64,000 nucleotides of DNA, taken from contig CP064999.1 of the NCBI GenBank assembly GCA_016700115.1, positions 124,001 to 188,000 on the forward strand, written 5' to 3'. This document shows, in pieces, positions 16,896 through 25,849 of this stretch. This DNA comes from Sphingobacteriales bacterium (GTDB lineage: Bacteria > Bacteroidota > Bacteroidia > Chitinophagales > UBA2359). Under the pieces are notes generated by a model that was not told the origin of the DNA, made no database searches, and worked only from the letters and a program-made list of their open reading frames with translations. The position numbers and the translations under genes were made by a program. Numbering within the stretch: the first letter of the stretch is position 1; every line of letters begins with the position of its first letter.

Positions 16896-18650
16896 ATGTT
16901 TCGCATAATAATTATATTTTTGTTTTCACAAATTGTACACGCACAGGAAAAATATTTCATCAAATCGTTAGGTTTTGATTCTTTTACTTCAGCTGGAGGA
17001 AAAGTGTTTTATACGTCGGACAGCACGCTGATAATCGGGGGAGGAAGTCACTTAACTACCGAATCCCATATTAAGTCATTTCTGTTTTTTTCAGATAGCG
17101 AAGTAAGCAGTTTTAATAAACTAAATTACGGTTTAGAATTTGGAATATTTATCTTACAAGGATTAGTAATCACGCCATTTGGCTATGCATTTAGCGGCCA
17201 AATAAATAATGATCCTTATGGCACTTATCCTCCTACCGGTTATCCTTTTTTAATGGAAGTCAACCACGCAGGCGAGGTGTTAAACCTCTACCAATTTCCC
17301 GATCCTCCAATTTTGTCAAATGGCAGAGCACTTTTATATTATCCCGAATCCAATACTTATTATTTTGGCGGCGAGTCAGCAACCACTGCCTCCGAACCCT
17401 ACCGTTTAATGATGACCAAAATAACGGACGGAGAAATGGTTTGGCGCAGGTATTATGACAATTTTAGCAACAAAAATAAGATTACGGACTTACAGCCAGC
17501 CTCAGACGGAGGATGTTTTGCAATTGGAATGGTAAATTACGGCAATATAACTAGTTCTGATGGAGATGCCTTATTTATGCGTATAAACACTAATGGCGAT
17601 ATTATTCACAGCACAATTTATGATTGGGGATGGAAAAAAGCAGTAGCCATTCGTTTTAACAGCTTCAACGATAATAATTTTATAATAGCCGGTACAAGTT
17701 ATATGGATTATTATAGTGGTCGAGTACTTTTGTTAAGAGTTGACACGCTTGGAAATACTATTTGGGACAGACATTATCAACTAAGTAATGGTTTTAACGA
17801 AGCTTCTGCTGTTTTTCAAGTGGGCGATAATATTGTTTGTTCAGGAAGCAGCAAACGTAACGGAGCAAAAATTGAAGCATTTCTGATGAAAGTACGCGGC
17901 TCGGACGGCGAGCCGTTATGGGTTCGTTACTTTGACGTGGAACCCAATAACGATTATTTTTATAATTTCACCCCTGCCCCAGATGGCGGATTTCTGTGCG
18001 TGGGCCGCACCGAGCCGGTAGGCTCTGCCAATATGCTGGTCGTCAAAACCAACTGCATGGGGCTGCTCAGTCTTCCGCAGGCAGATTTTACTTATGTACA
18101 AGATACAACACCGCCGGCATTGTTTACCTTTTTTAACCAAAGCCTGCAAGTCTATCCCGACAGCATAGACGGGGGGCATTATATTTGGGATTTTGGCGAC
18201 GGTGCTGTCAGCAACGAAATAAACCCCACCCACGTATATCCCGAAGAAGGCGACTACCTCGTTACCCTCACTGCCATTGTTTGTTCAGATACCAGTGTTA
18301 CCCAACAGCTTGTTTATGCACGTTCGGGGAGTGGTATTGCGGTGGGGCTGCCTCCCGACCCCCTGAAGGGTGAGAACTCCATCCAAGTTTACCCCAACCC
18401 CGCTCAAAACACACTGCAAATCACTATTGCTTCCGACCCGCTGCTTGTTGAGCGAAGTCGAAACGAGCCTGTCTTTACCCTCTACAACCTGACCGGTCAG
18501 TTGGTGTTGCAAACACAGTTTGTTTCGACAGGCTCAACAAACACGACAAGCAAAACCATTTCGATAGCGCATTTGCCGGAAGGAGTATATGTTTTTGAAG
18601 TATTTGATGGTGTTGTGTTGGCGCGGGGTAAGGTGGCGATGGTGCGGTAG
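16896..18650 (+). CDS. Secreted protein with PKD domain and T9SS sorting domain, unit 2
   Basis: 584 residues with signal peptide MFRIIIIFLFSQIVHAQ. Same plan as the 586-residue protein at 13968: blade-like beta repeats to about residue 395, a PKD domain near 405-480 (GGHYIWDFGDGAVSNEINPT), and a CTD (VYPNPAQNTLQI ... LPEGVYVFEVFDG). The paralogues diverge in the N-terminal half and are nearly identical from about residue 325 onward (MKVRGSDGEPLWVRYFD). The CTD contains two in-frame inserts, LLVERSRNEPVF and QFVSTGSTNTTSK, that look like translated intergenic repeat elements. Likely T9SS cargo on the cell surface; ligand unknown. Confidence 0.85.
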   Translation: MFRIIIIFLFSQIVHAQEKYFIKSLGFDSFTSAGGKVFYTSDSTLIIGGGSHLTTESHIKSFLFFSDSEVSSFNKLNYGLEFGIFILQGLVITPFGYAFSGQINNDPYGTYPPTGYPFLMEVNHAGEVLNLYQFPDPPILSNGRALLYYPESNTYYFGGESATTASEPYRLMMTKITDGEMVWRRYYDNFSNKNKITDLQPASDGGCFAIGMVNYGNITSSDGDALFMRINTNGDIIHSTIYDWGWKKAVAIRFNSFNDNNFIIAGTSYMDYYSGRVLLLRVDTLGNTIWDRHYQLSNGFNEASAVFQVGDNIVCSGSSKRNGAKIEAFLMKVRGSDGEPLWVRYFDVEPNNDYFYNFTPAPDGGFLCVGRTEPVGSANMLVVKTNCMGLLSLPQADFTYVQDTTPPALFTFFNQSLQVYPDSIDGGHYIWDFGDGAVSNEINPTHVYPEEGDYLVTLTAIVCSDTSVTQQLVYARSGSGIAVGLPPDPLKGENSIQVYPNPAQNTLQITIASDPLLVERSRNEPVFTLYNLTGQLVLQTQFVSTGSTNTTSKTISIAHLPEGVYVFEVFDGVVLARGKVAMVR

Positions 18651-18712
18651 AGTTTGAGAACTGAGTTGTTAGAAACAAGACCATCTCATGTTTCTACCCC
18701 CCCAAAACCATC

Positions 18713-19663
18713 CTACAAAACCAAAGTTGCTGTTTCCTTTGCAATACCAATTCGGGCAATAGCGCCGCTGTTAAAAGCAAGGAAGTCGGATTCCATCCCA
18801 TCACTAAAAATGACTCCATTTGCCGGCATAAACGATTCAAGAGTCAACTCTGTCTTGGAACTGATATATCCGGCAACAATGCTTGTCTGCGTTTTAACGC
18901 TTTTAAAAGGCTCCCGAACAGCAAAAAACAACTGGTTTTGGGACAAAGAAGGCTGTTGACTATGACTTTCCTTTTTATTACGCCTATTTTGGTCAATCGG
19001 CAATCCGAAGAAAAGTTTTCCAATTCCCATGGTCATGTTAAAAACAGAGCTCAGCCAACCGGTTGAGCCGGCAGGTGTTGAAACAATCAAACCGCTGGAA
19101 GAGTGTTCTTCTGTCTGATTTTGGTAAGTTATCCGGTAACGGGCCGAAACATGGGAGGAAGCACCAATAAACAAATCGTTAAAGCCTAACAATCTTTGTC
19201 CGTCGTTTAGTTTTGCTTCGGCAAACGTTACACTTCTGAACTTGTGTTGATTTTCTATCACACTTTCTACTGCACCTATAAAATTAGAGGTGTCGAAAGG
19301 AAGTAATATCCCGTCATAGCGATTTTTGTCGGGATTAACTGCAACAATGGGTGCTCCCTCCGAATATTTGGCAGTATTTGCTACTAATCCATCCTGGCCA
19401 ATGACCACAATCAGGTGATTTTCGGTAAATATAAATGCCGGCACATAAATTCTTTCGACTATCTTATATTTTATCACCTTACTCAACTTTGCCAGTACCG
19501 TATCAAGCGAACGATGAAACGCATCATGTTCTGCCTGGTAATCTTCAAAATTTCCACCCGATCGTTCAATATAAAACTTTGCCTGCGCCTTGGTGTTAAA
19601 GCGGTCAATCAGTGCTTCCAGGCGGGTTTTGTTTTTAACAATAATGGCATATTCCACACTCAT
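18713..19663 (-). CDS. Divergent NAD kinase-like protein
   Basis: 316 residues. The ATP-NAD kinase fold is suggested by IGQDGLVANTAKY near residue 89 (in place of the usual GGDGT), the catalytic-region equivalent FNDLFIGASSHVSARYRI near 160, and STPAGSTGW near 194 (usually STPTGSTAY). NAD kinases phosphorylate NAD to NADP. The G-to-Q change in the nucleotide-binding motif and the long C-terminal part make the substrate uncertain. It sits 7 bp after an SPFH gene on the same strand, so the two form an operon. It may not be the cell's main NAD kinase. Confidence 0.7.
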   Translation of the reverse strand: MSVEYAIIVKNKTRLEALIDRFNTKAQAKFYIERSGGNFEDYQAEHDAFHRSLDTVLAKLSKVIKYKIVERIYVPAFIFTENHLIVVIGQDGLVANTAKYSEGAPIVAVNPDKNRYDGILLPFDTSNFIGAVESVIENQHKFRSVTFAEAKLNDGQRLLGFNDLFIGASSHVSARYRITYQNQTEEHSSSGLIVSTPAGSTGWLSSVFNMTMGIGKLFFGLPIDQNRRNKKESHSQQPSLSQNQLFFAVREPFKSVKTQTSIVAGYISSKTELTLESFMPANGVIFSDGMESDFLAFNSGAIARIGIAKETATLVL

Positions 19664-19670
19664 CGGATAC

Positions 19671-20678
19671 TTACTGTTGTTGGAGCAGGTTGTCTAACAA
19701 GTCGGGACTAATGTTAAGGGTTCCAATTTTTTCTGCATTTTCAGCGATCTGCCTGAAGGCCAACGCGATATTGAAACGTGGGTCGGGGTTATTGTTTAAG
19801 GCTATTAAAGTGCGCCAATCCACATCTTTGTAGGGTTTTAGGAGGGTGTCTAATACAAATCCCTGGGTAGTTGCTTCTAATCGGTCGTTTTCAGTTTTCA
19901 TTTCGATCAGGTTTTTGCGCTGACTTTCGACAGAAATATCCGCTTCTACCGCCATTTCCCTTAATTTGCGGTCGTTGTTTGCCTGTTGAACTTTCCCTTC
20001 CATCTGTTTTTCGGCAATCTGTTTTTTCTTTTCTTCCACCGCAATTTCTGTATTCAACTCGCTTTCTTTAATTTTCCGTTCTTGTTCAACAGCAAAATTG
20101 CGTCGTTGGTAAATAGCATGGTCAGCTTCCTGTTGAAGCTTTTCGCGGGTTTCAGTTTCTAAAGCTCGTTTCATTTCAGGAGTAGCACTAACGGCCAGAA
20201 TATTTGCTCCCAATATTTCGATGCCCAAAATGCTTATGGCCTGCGAGCTGAGCAGCCCGTCTGAAATTTGTTTTTCGATTGTTTTTGCCGAACGAATAGC
20301 CTCTTTCAAGCCTAAACCGGAAATAAAGGCAGATGTGGCAGTTTGTGCTTCGTTAATGATTCGCTGATGGAGCTTTTCTATATCGTTTTTTTTATAAAAC
20401 CCTTTATCGTCTAAAGTAAAGTCCAGTATATTGGCAAGGGTGGTAGGTCCGTTAACCTTATAAGTAATTTGCCCCTGAATAGAAACTGTTTGGTAATCGG
20501 CAGTGCTTTCGTTAAAGATAAAAGGCAGGTCATTACTTCCAATCGGGATAGCTGCAATAGAACTGTTGGGAGAAAAATAAAAGAACGATAACCCACGACC
20601 CTCTTTCACGATTTTACCGTTACTGAAATGAATTACATAGGTCATGGAGTCAAATTTAACGTGTTTAATTCCAAGCAT
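19671..20678 (-). CDS. SPFH/Band 7 domain protein
   Basis: 335 residues. The N-terminal ~160 residues fit an SPFH domain (GKIVKEGRGLSFFYFSPNSS, VSIQGQITYKVN, LLSSQAISILGIEILGANIL). Residues ~180-270 form a charged coiled coil rich in E, K, Q and R, as in prohibitin/stomatin/flotillin relatives that build ring scaffolds on membranes. There is no clear N-terminal membrane helix, so membrane attachment is uncertain. Coupled with the downstream NAD kinase-like gene, suggesting that the scaffold and the enzyme act together (inference). Confidence 0.85.
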   Translation of the reverse strand: MLGIKHVKFDSMTYVIHFSNGKIVKEGRGLSFFYFSPNSSIAAIPIGSNDLPFIFNESTADYQTVSIQGQITYKVNGPTTLANILDFTLDDKGFYKKNDIEKLHQRIINEAQTATSAFISGLGLKEAIRSAKTIEKQISDGLLSSQAISILGIEILGANILAVSATPEMKRALETETREKLQQEADHAIYQRRNFAVEQERKIKESELNTEIAVEEKKKQIAEKQMEGKVQQANNDRKLREMAVEADISVESQRKNLIEMKTENDRLEATTQGFVLDTLLKPYKDVDWRTLIALNNNPDPRFNIALAFRQIAENAEKIGTLNISPDLLDNLLQQQ

Positions 20679-20879
20679 ATTGGTAAATTTTGAAGGTGTC
20701 GGTAGTACAAAAATGAAAACTGCCGGCTAAACAGGTGTCCTATCTTTTTTTGATGTTAGTTAATTTTAGCGTGAAAGGTACATAAATTACCCTTGTTTGT
20801 AAAGAGATACGGCAATTATAGAGGTAATTCCGTAACATTTCAAGAAAATCAGCTATTTTTGTCTATTCAATATAGTTAT

Positions 20880-21536
20880 ATGTTTTATTTGAAATCCCTG
20901 CTTACAGAAGACAGCCATCACAATGAACGATTGATAACGGCAACCCTGCCTTTAATGGAACAGTTTTACACCATTCAGGGCGAGGGTTTTCACCAGGGTA
21001 AGGCTTCTGTATTTATCCGTTTAGGCGGTTGTGATGTGGGTTGTGTTTGGTGTGATGTCAAAGAATCATGGGATGCAGACCGTCATCCTAAGATACCTGT
21101 AATTGATATTGTTACTGAAAGTCTGAAATATCCTTCAGAAATATGCGTTATAACGGGAGGAGAGCCATTGATGCACAATTTGAATGATTTGTGCCTTGCT
21201 TTGCAGGATGCCGGCAAACATACGCATCTTGAAACCTCCGGCGCACACCCGCTTTCGGGTAATTGGGATTGGGTTTGCCTGTCGCCCAAAAAATTTAAAG
21301 CGCCTTTACCGGAAATCTCACAAATGGCAAATGAGTTGAAAGTAGTCGTATATAACAAATCAGATTTTGAATGGGCAGAACAACATGCCTCAAAGACTAA
21401 TAGCGACTGCCTTCTTTTTCTTCAGCCGGAATGGGGAAAAAGTCATATAATTTTACCTTTGATTGTTGACTATGTCAAACAATACCCCAAATGGCGCATT
21501 TCTCTTCAAACGCATAAATACATGAATATTCCATAG
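20880..21536 (+). CDS. queE: 7-carboxy-7-deazaguanine synthase QueE
   Basis: 218 residues from the ATG at 20880; an earlier in-frame start at 20793 would add 29 residues not typical of the family. The radical-SAM Cx3Cx2C cluster is in GGCDVGCVWCD, preceded by the family motif FYTIQGEGFHQGKASVFIRL and followed by ITGGEPLMHN. QueE converts 6-carboxytetrahydropterin to 7-carboxy-7-deazaguanine on the way to queuosine. TATTTTTG at 20854-20861 fits the Bacteroidota -7 element 19 bp before the ATG and supports this start. No other queuosine gene is nearby. Confidence 0.92.
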   Translation: MFYLKSLLTEDSHHNERLITATLPLMEQFYTIQGEGFHQGKASVFIRLGGCDVGCVWCDVKESWDADRHPKIPVIDIVTESLKYPSEICVITGGEPLMHNLNDLCLALQDAGKHTHLETSGAHPLSGNWDWVCLSPKKFKAPLPEISQMANELKVVVYNKSDFEWAEQHASKTNSDCLLFLQPEWGKSHIILPLIVDYVKQYPKWRISLQTHKYMNIP

Positions 21537-21577
21537 TTATACAAAATTTTCATTTCACCTTATACCTAAAAAAACCT

Positions 21578-23701
21578 ATGAGAATATCTGGCATCATCAC
21601 AGGGTTGCTGCTATGTTGTATGTCGTTTGTTTTAAAAGCACAAAACACAGACGGTAACGAACCCGCCATGCCCAAAAAGGCAGTCGAATGGTTTAACAAA
21701 GCCAATGAACATATATTATACAACCAATATGCCGATGCAAAGGCAATCCTTTTAAAAACTGTCAAAAAATATCCTAAATATGCAAAAGCCTATGCCCGGC
21801 TGGGAGAAGTTCACGGACGGTTAAAAGAATATGATGAGGCGAGAGCAGCCTATACCAAAATTCTGAGTATTAGTCCATCTCCGGCAAACGAGTTTATGGT
21901 AAGTTTTTCGGTGGGAAAACTTTGGATGGAGGAGGGCAACTTTGAAGAAGCTGCTTCCGAACTGAAACATTGCTTGTCTATTAAAACGACAGATGCATTT
22001 AAAGATACCCGTATTCAGGCAGATTGGTTATTTCAAAATGCTAAGTTTGCAGCACATGCCATCAAAAATCCGGTTCCGTTTAATCCAATAGGCATGGATG
22101 CTGCCATTAATTCTCGCCATGATGAGTATTTGCCCATGATAACCGCCGATGAGCAAATGCTGGTATTTACCCGGCGCTTTAACTCTAACGCTGACATAAA
22201 CGAAGACTTTTTTTTTAGTGTTCGCCCCTCAGATACCAGTGCCTGGGAAACTGCTCTCGAAATGGCGCAACCTATCAATTCGCCGGCAAATGAAGGGGCA
22301 ATCTGCATTTCACCCGATGGCTCCCGATTGTTTTTTGCCGCCAACGGCAGACCGGACAGCGAAGGTGGCTTTGACCTTTACTATTGTATCAAATCGGGTA
22401 GTTCCTGGAAAGTTCCTTACAATTTTGGGCAACCGGTCAATTCTTCTTCCTGGGAATCGCAACCCTCTATTTCGGCAGACGGACGAACGCTTTACTTTTG
22501 CAGCCGCCGCAAAGGAGGATTTGGTGGAATTGATATCTGGGTAACTCAGTTGGTAAACAACAGTTGGACAGAACCGGTCAATTTAGGCCCCTCCATCAAT
22601 ACCGCCAAAGACGAGCAATCGCCTTTTATTCACCCCGACAATCAAACCTTGTACTTTTCTTCTAACGGTCACGTTGGCATGGGCAATGCAGATTTGTATG
22701 TCGTGCGCCGCGATAGTTCGGGCAATTGGGGTAAACCCGAAAACATTGGCTATCCCATCAATACACCCGGTACCGAAAACGGATTGGTTGTTAATGCCAA
22801 AGGCGACAAAGCCTATTATTCTTCCTACAAAGAAGGATATGGGTTAGATATCTTTTATTTCGACCTGCCTAAAGCGGCGCAACCCAACTATGTAACCTAT
22901 GTAAAAGGAAAAACGATTGATGATTTAACCCGAAAACCAATTTCGGCTACTATCGAACTGATTGACCTCGAAACAGGCAAGGTATTGCACGAAACAGCTT
23001 CTGATGCAGTTTCAGGTGAGTTTTTGGTAACCCTGCCTGCAGGTAAAGAATATATGTATAATGTTTCAAAGCCCGATTATCTCTTTTTTTCGGAAAACTT
23101 TTCCCTTTCAAATCGCCAAACCGACAAGCCTTTTTTGCTAAATATTGCTTTGAAACCCATCAAAAAAGAGCAAAAAGACGAAAAACCGGTATGGAATATC
23201 GGGCAAACTATCGTGCTTAAAAATGTTTTTTTTGAAACCGATTCTTACGAACTGAAAAACACCTCTTTCCTTGAGTTAGACCGGTTAGTAAAGTTATTGC
23301 AAGACTACCCAACCTTGAAAGTAGAAATTAGCGGGCATACCGACAACACCGGCAGCAAAGAACACAACCAACGACTTTCGACCAACCGCGCCAAAGCAGT
23401 TTACGATTATCTGCTGAGCATGAAAATTCCGGTTAAACAACTGACTTACAAAGGATATGGGGATACCAAACCTATAGCGGACAACACTACCGAAACAGGA
23501 CGTGCGGCAAACCGCCGCACAGAGTTTACTGTTTTAGACGGCATCAGCAATGTTCAAATCAGTCAATCTCAAAACGGCAGTTCAGTGGTTACAAAGCCCG
23601 AAGAAAAAAAGAGCAACGGAACAGGTAATTTGCTTAAAAATGCGATTCTGCCCGATACAAAAGGCAAAGAACAAACTCCGAAAACAAACAAGCCTAAGTA
23701 A
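21578..23701 (+). CDS. PorE-like TPR / beta-propeller / CRD / OmpA protein
   Basis: 707 residues, with signal peptide MRISGIITGLLLCCMSFVLKA. Domain order: TPR repeats (about 28-130; WFNKANEHILYNQYADAKAI), a PD40/WD40-like propeller (about 180-430; repeated ISPDGSRLFFAANG, ISADGRTLYFCSRRKGG, IHPDNQTLYFSSNG), a carboxypeptidase-regulatory-like domain (about 443-530; VKGKTIDDLTRKPISATIEL), and an OmpA C-terminal peptidoglycan-binding domain (about 548-655; ISGHTDNTGSKEHNQRLSTN). This is the layout of PorE in Porphyromonas, a T9SS component linking the machinery to peptidoglycan. Paralogues of this architecture are common in Bacteroidota, so PorE identity is likely but not proven. Confidence 0.8.
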   Translation: MRISGIITGLLLCCMSFVLKAQNTDGNEPAMPKKAVEWFNKANEHILYNQYADAKAILLKTVKKYPKYAKAYARLGEVHGRLKEYDEARAAYTKILSISPSPANEFMVSFSVGKLWMEEGNFEEAASELKHCLSIKTTDAFKDTRIQADWLFQNAKFAAHAIKNPVPFNPIGMDAAINSRHDEYLPMITADEQMLVFTRRFNSNADINEDFFFSVRPSDTSAWETALEMAQPINSPANEGAICISPDGSRLFFAANGRPDSEGGFDLYYCIKSGSSWKVPYNFGQPVNSSSWESQPSISADGRTLYFCSRRKGGFGGIDIWVTQLVNNSWTEPVNLGPSINTAKDEQSPFIHPDNQTLYFSSNGHVGMGNADLYVVRRDSSGNWGKPENIGYPINTPGTENGLVVNAKGDKAYYSSYKEGYGLDIFYFDLPKAAQPNYVTYVKGKTIDDLTRKPISATIELIDLETGKVLHETASDAVSGEFLVTLPAGKEYMYNVSKPDYLFFSENFSLSNRQTDKPFLLNIALKPIKKEQKDEKPVWNIGQTIVLKNVFFETDSYELKNTSFLELDRLVKLLQDYPTLKVEISGHTDNTGSKEHNQRLSTNRAKAVYDYLLSMKIPVKQLTYKGYGDTKPIADNTTETGRAANRRTEFTVLDGISNVQISQSQNGSSVVTKPEEKKSNGTGNLLKNAILPDTKGKEQTPKTNKPK

Positions 23702-23789
23702 CCGGAAAAAGGATTTTTTTTGCCGAAAATCGGATATTTATTTTTGTTGGAATTATAAATTTTTATATCGTCTCTTGTTTTTTTTCTTA

Positions 23790-23923
23790 ATGGACTAAAG
23801 TTGGAATGGGCTAAAGCCACATTCCTATTTATTTTTTGAATTTTCCCAAAATGATTTCCCTCCAGCTTCAGATGGAGGTATGGATTAGATATTTCAATTC
23901 CGTTATCGGCTTTAGCCTAAAAT
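23790..23923. repeat. Inverted GGCTAAAGCC-type ends beside the IS200-type gene
   Basis: The stretch downstream of the transposase holds GGGCTAAAGCC around 23808 and CGGCTTTAGCC around 23907. Each is palindromic and the two lie in inverted orientation, separated by a CCTCCAGCTTCAGATGGAGG hairpin. IS200/IS605-type elements end in subterminal palindromes, so this is a plausible element end; the exact boundary is not determined. Confidence 0.5.
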
Positions 23924-24364
23924 TTAACCTTTGAATTTCTCAAACCCATATTTGGTGATATACTCATCATATTCCTGTTGATATGTTTTGTGTTTATGGT
24001 GATCCTCCTGATTTTTTATGTAGTTCCTTACTCTGCCAATCGCTGATTCCGATACTGAAACAGCAAAATACTCATCCTGCCACTAAAATCGTTGTTTTGT
24101 TAAATTGCTTTTGTTGATCCAAAATGAAGTCTCTCCTTTTATAAGTTGCATCACTTTTTGAATAGTTTGATCAACTCCCAATGAAATCAAGCAATGACAG
24201 TGATCTTTATAACCATTGACAAAGTCAATGAAAATATTTTTCTCCTTACCATTATCTCTGATGTGTTTCCAAACTTGTTTTCTCAATTCCGGTGAATCAA
24301 GTAATGGTTCTCTGTTCTTAGTACTCCAAACAAAATGAATATAGACTTTTATGAATGGCATTTT
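23924..24364 (-). pseudogene. IS200/IS605-type (TnpA-like) transposase with an internal amber codon
   Basis: Translating from the ATG at 24364 gives a ~146-residue Y1 HUH transposase (VYIHFVWSTKNREPLLDSPE, then GYKDHCHCLISL with the HxH pair) interrupted by TAG at 24083-24085. The frame continues for 52 more codons (WQDEYFAVSVSESAIGRVRN, KTYQQEYDEYITKYGFEKF) to a normal stop at 23924-23926. The likely catalytic tyrosine, in VRNYIKNQ, lies after the amber codon, so the truncated product would be inactive. Other genes in the window end in TAG, so recoding is unlikely. A short hairpin (CTATGG/CCATAG near 24492-24516) lies upstream. Confidence 0.8.
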
Positions 24365-24525
24365 TTTATTGCTTTTTAAATGTTTGGGAGTATGCAAATA
24401 TAAAATCCCGCCTATATCATCACCACAATTATACAAACTCCTTCTGTTAAGAACAATAAATTCAAAAAAACCCACCCATAACTACAAGCTATGGTGTGGC
24501 AACTCAGCCATAGTTAACTCCCTGC

Positions 24526-25812
24526 TCACATCATCATCTCCGCCTTCTTATGAACAAGTTGTTCGCGTTCAGGTCCGACAGAAATAATGCTTACCGGAAC
24601 GTTTAAATATTTTTCGACAAACCCCACATAATGTTGAAATGAGGCGGGCAGCTCGTCAAAGGTTTGTATATCTGAAAGCGGAAATGGCCACCCTTCAAAT
24701 TCTTTATATACCGGAACAATAGATTGCCGCTCCAGGTCATAAGGCAGTGTAGTTGTTCGCAGCCCGTTATGTTCGTAGGCAACACAGGCCTGGATGGTAT
24801 CAAAAACCGACAACACATCGGCTTTGGTCATCACCAATTGCGTTACGCCGTTGAGCATGACGGTGTAGCGGAGGGCAGGCAGGTCTATCCAACCGCATCG
24901 CCTCGGTCTGCCGGTTGTTGCGCCAAACTCACCACCGGCCTGTCTTATTTTTTCTCCGTTTTCGTCAAACAGCTCTGTTGGGAAAGAGCCGCTGCCCACA
25001 CGGGTACAATAGGCTTTGGTAATGCCGAACACTTCCCCGACGGTAGAGGGTGCGATACCTAAACCGCTGCAAACCCCTGCAGTAACCGTATTGGAGGAGG
25101 TTACAAAAGGATAAGTACCAAAATCTATATCCAACATAGAACCCTGAGCGCCTTCTGCCAAAACTTTCTGACCTTTTTTTATGGCCTCATTTACCATATA
25201 TTCTGCATCGGTCAATTTTATTTTCCGGAGCATTTCGATGCCGTCAAAAAATTCGGCTTCCAGTGGTTCGAGGTCATACTCAAAATCATACAGGTTGCAC
25301 AACAAAGTTTCATGTTTCGCTTTTAACTGTTGATAGTAAATCTCAAAATTGTAGAGTTCTATATCCCCTATCCTAAGTCCGTTTCGTCCTATTTTATCCA
25401 TATAGGTCGGACCGATGCCTCTGAGAGTCGAACCTATTTTATCTTTACCCTTTGATGCTTCCGAAGCTGCATCCAACAATTTATGGGTGGGAAGAATAAG
25501 ATGTGCTTTGCGGGAAATATAGAGCCGGTTAAAAACATCGGCACCGGCGGCATGTACTTTTTCAATTTCTTTTTTCAGTGAAACCGGGTCAATGACCACT
25601 CCGTTGCCGATTAAGTTGACCGGGCGTTGGTGAAATATGCCCGAAGGGATGTGGTGAAGCACTATTTTCTGCCCATCTATATACAAGGTATGCCCTGCAT
25701 TGGGGCCACCCTGAAAGCGGGCGACTATGTCATAATGATTTGCCAAAAAATCTACTACTTTTCCTTTTCCTTCGTCTCCCCATTGGAGTCCTAACAGTAC
25801 ATCAACAGACAT
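24526..25812 (-). CDS. purA: Adenylosuccinate synthase
   Basis: 428 residues, normal for PurA. The N-terminus MSVDVLLGLQWGDEGKGKVVD holds the GDEGKGK phosphate-binding loop. GPNAGHT, STLRGIGPTYMDKIGRNGLR, AEGAQGSMLDIDFGTYPFVT and TTGRPRRCGWIDLPALRY are all family signatures. It makes adenylosuccinate from IMP and aspartate with GTP, the first committed step to AMP. It is the last gene of the minus-strand series spoT-fur-STAS-purA. The placement of purine synthesis with (p)ppGpp metabolism recurs in Bacteroidota and is functionally sensible, since alarmones inhibit PurA in some bacteria. Confidence 0.96.
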   Translation of the reverse strand: MSVDVLLGLQWGDEGKGKVVDFLANHYDIVARFQGGPNAGHTLYIDGQKIVLHHIPSGIFHQRPVNLIGNGVVIDPVSLKKEIEKVHAAGADVFNRLYISRKAHLILPTHKLLDAASEASKGKDKIGSTLRGIGPTYMDKIGRNGLRIGDIELYNFEIYYQQLKAKHETLLCNLYDFEYDLEPLEAEFFDGIEMLRKIKLTDAEYMVNEAIKKGQKVLAEGAQGSMLDIDFGTYPFVTSSNTVTAGVCSGLGIAPSTVGEVFGITKAYCTRVGSGSFPTELFDENGEKIRQAGGEFGATTGRPRRCGWIDLPALRYTVMLNGVTQLVMTKADVLSVFDTIQACVAYEHNGLRTTTLPYDLERQSIVPVYKEFEGWPFPLSDIQTFDELPASFQHYVGFVEKYLNVPVSIISVGPEREQLVHKKAEMMM

Positions 25813-25849
25813 GTTTTATGTTTAAGTGGTAAATATATAAAAAGTTGTT

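Noticed and set aside
23924..24364. Stop-codon recoding (TAG read as an amino acid)
   Set aside because: Several clearly intact genes here end in TAG, so TAG is a normal stop; a nonsense mutation is simpler.
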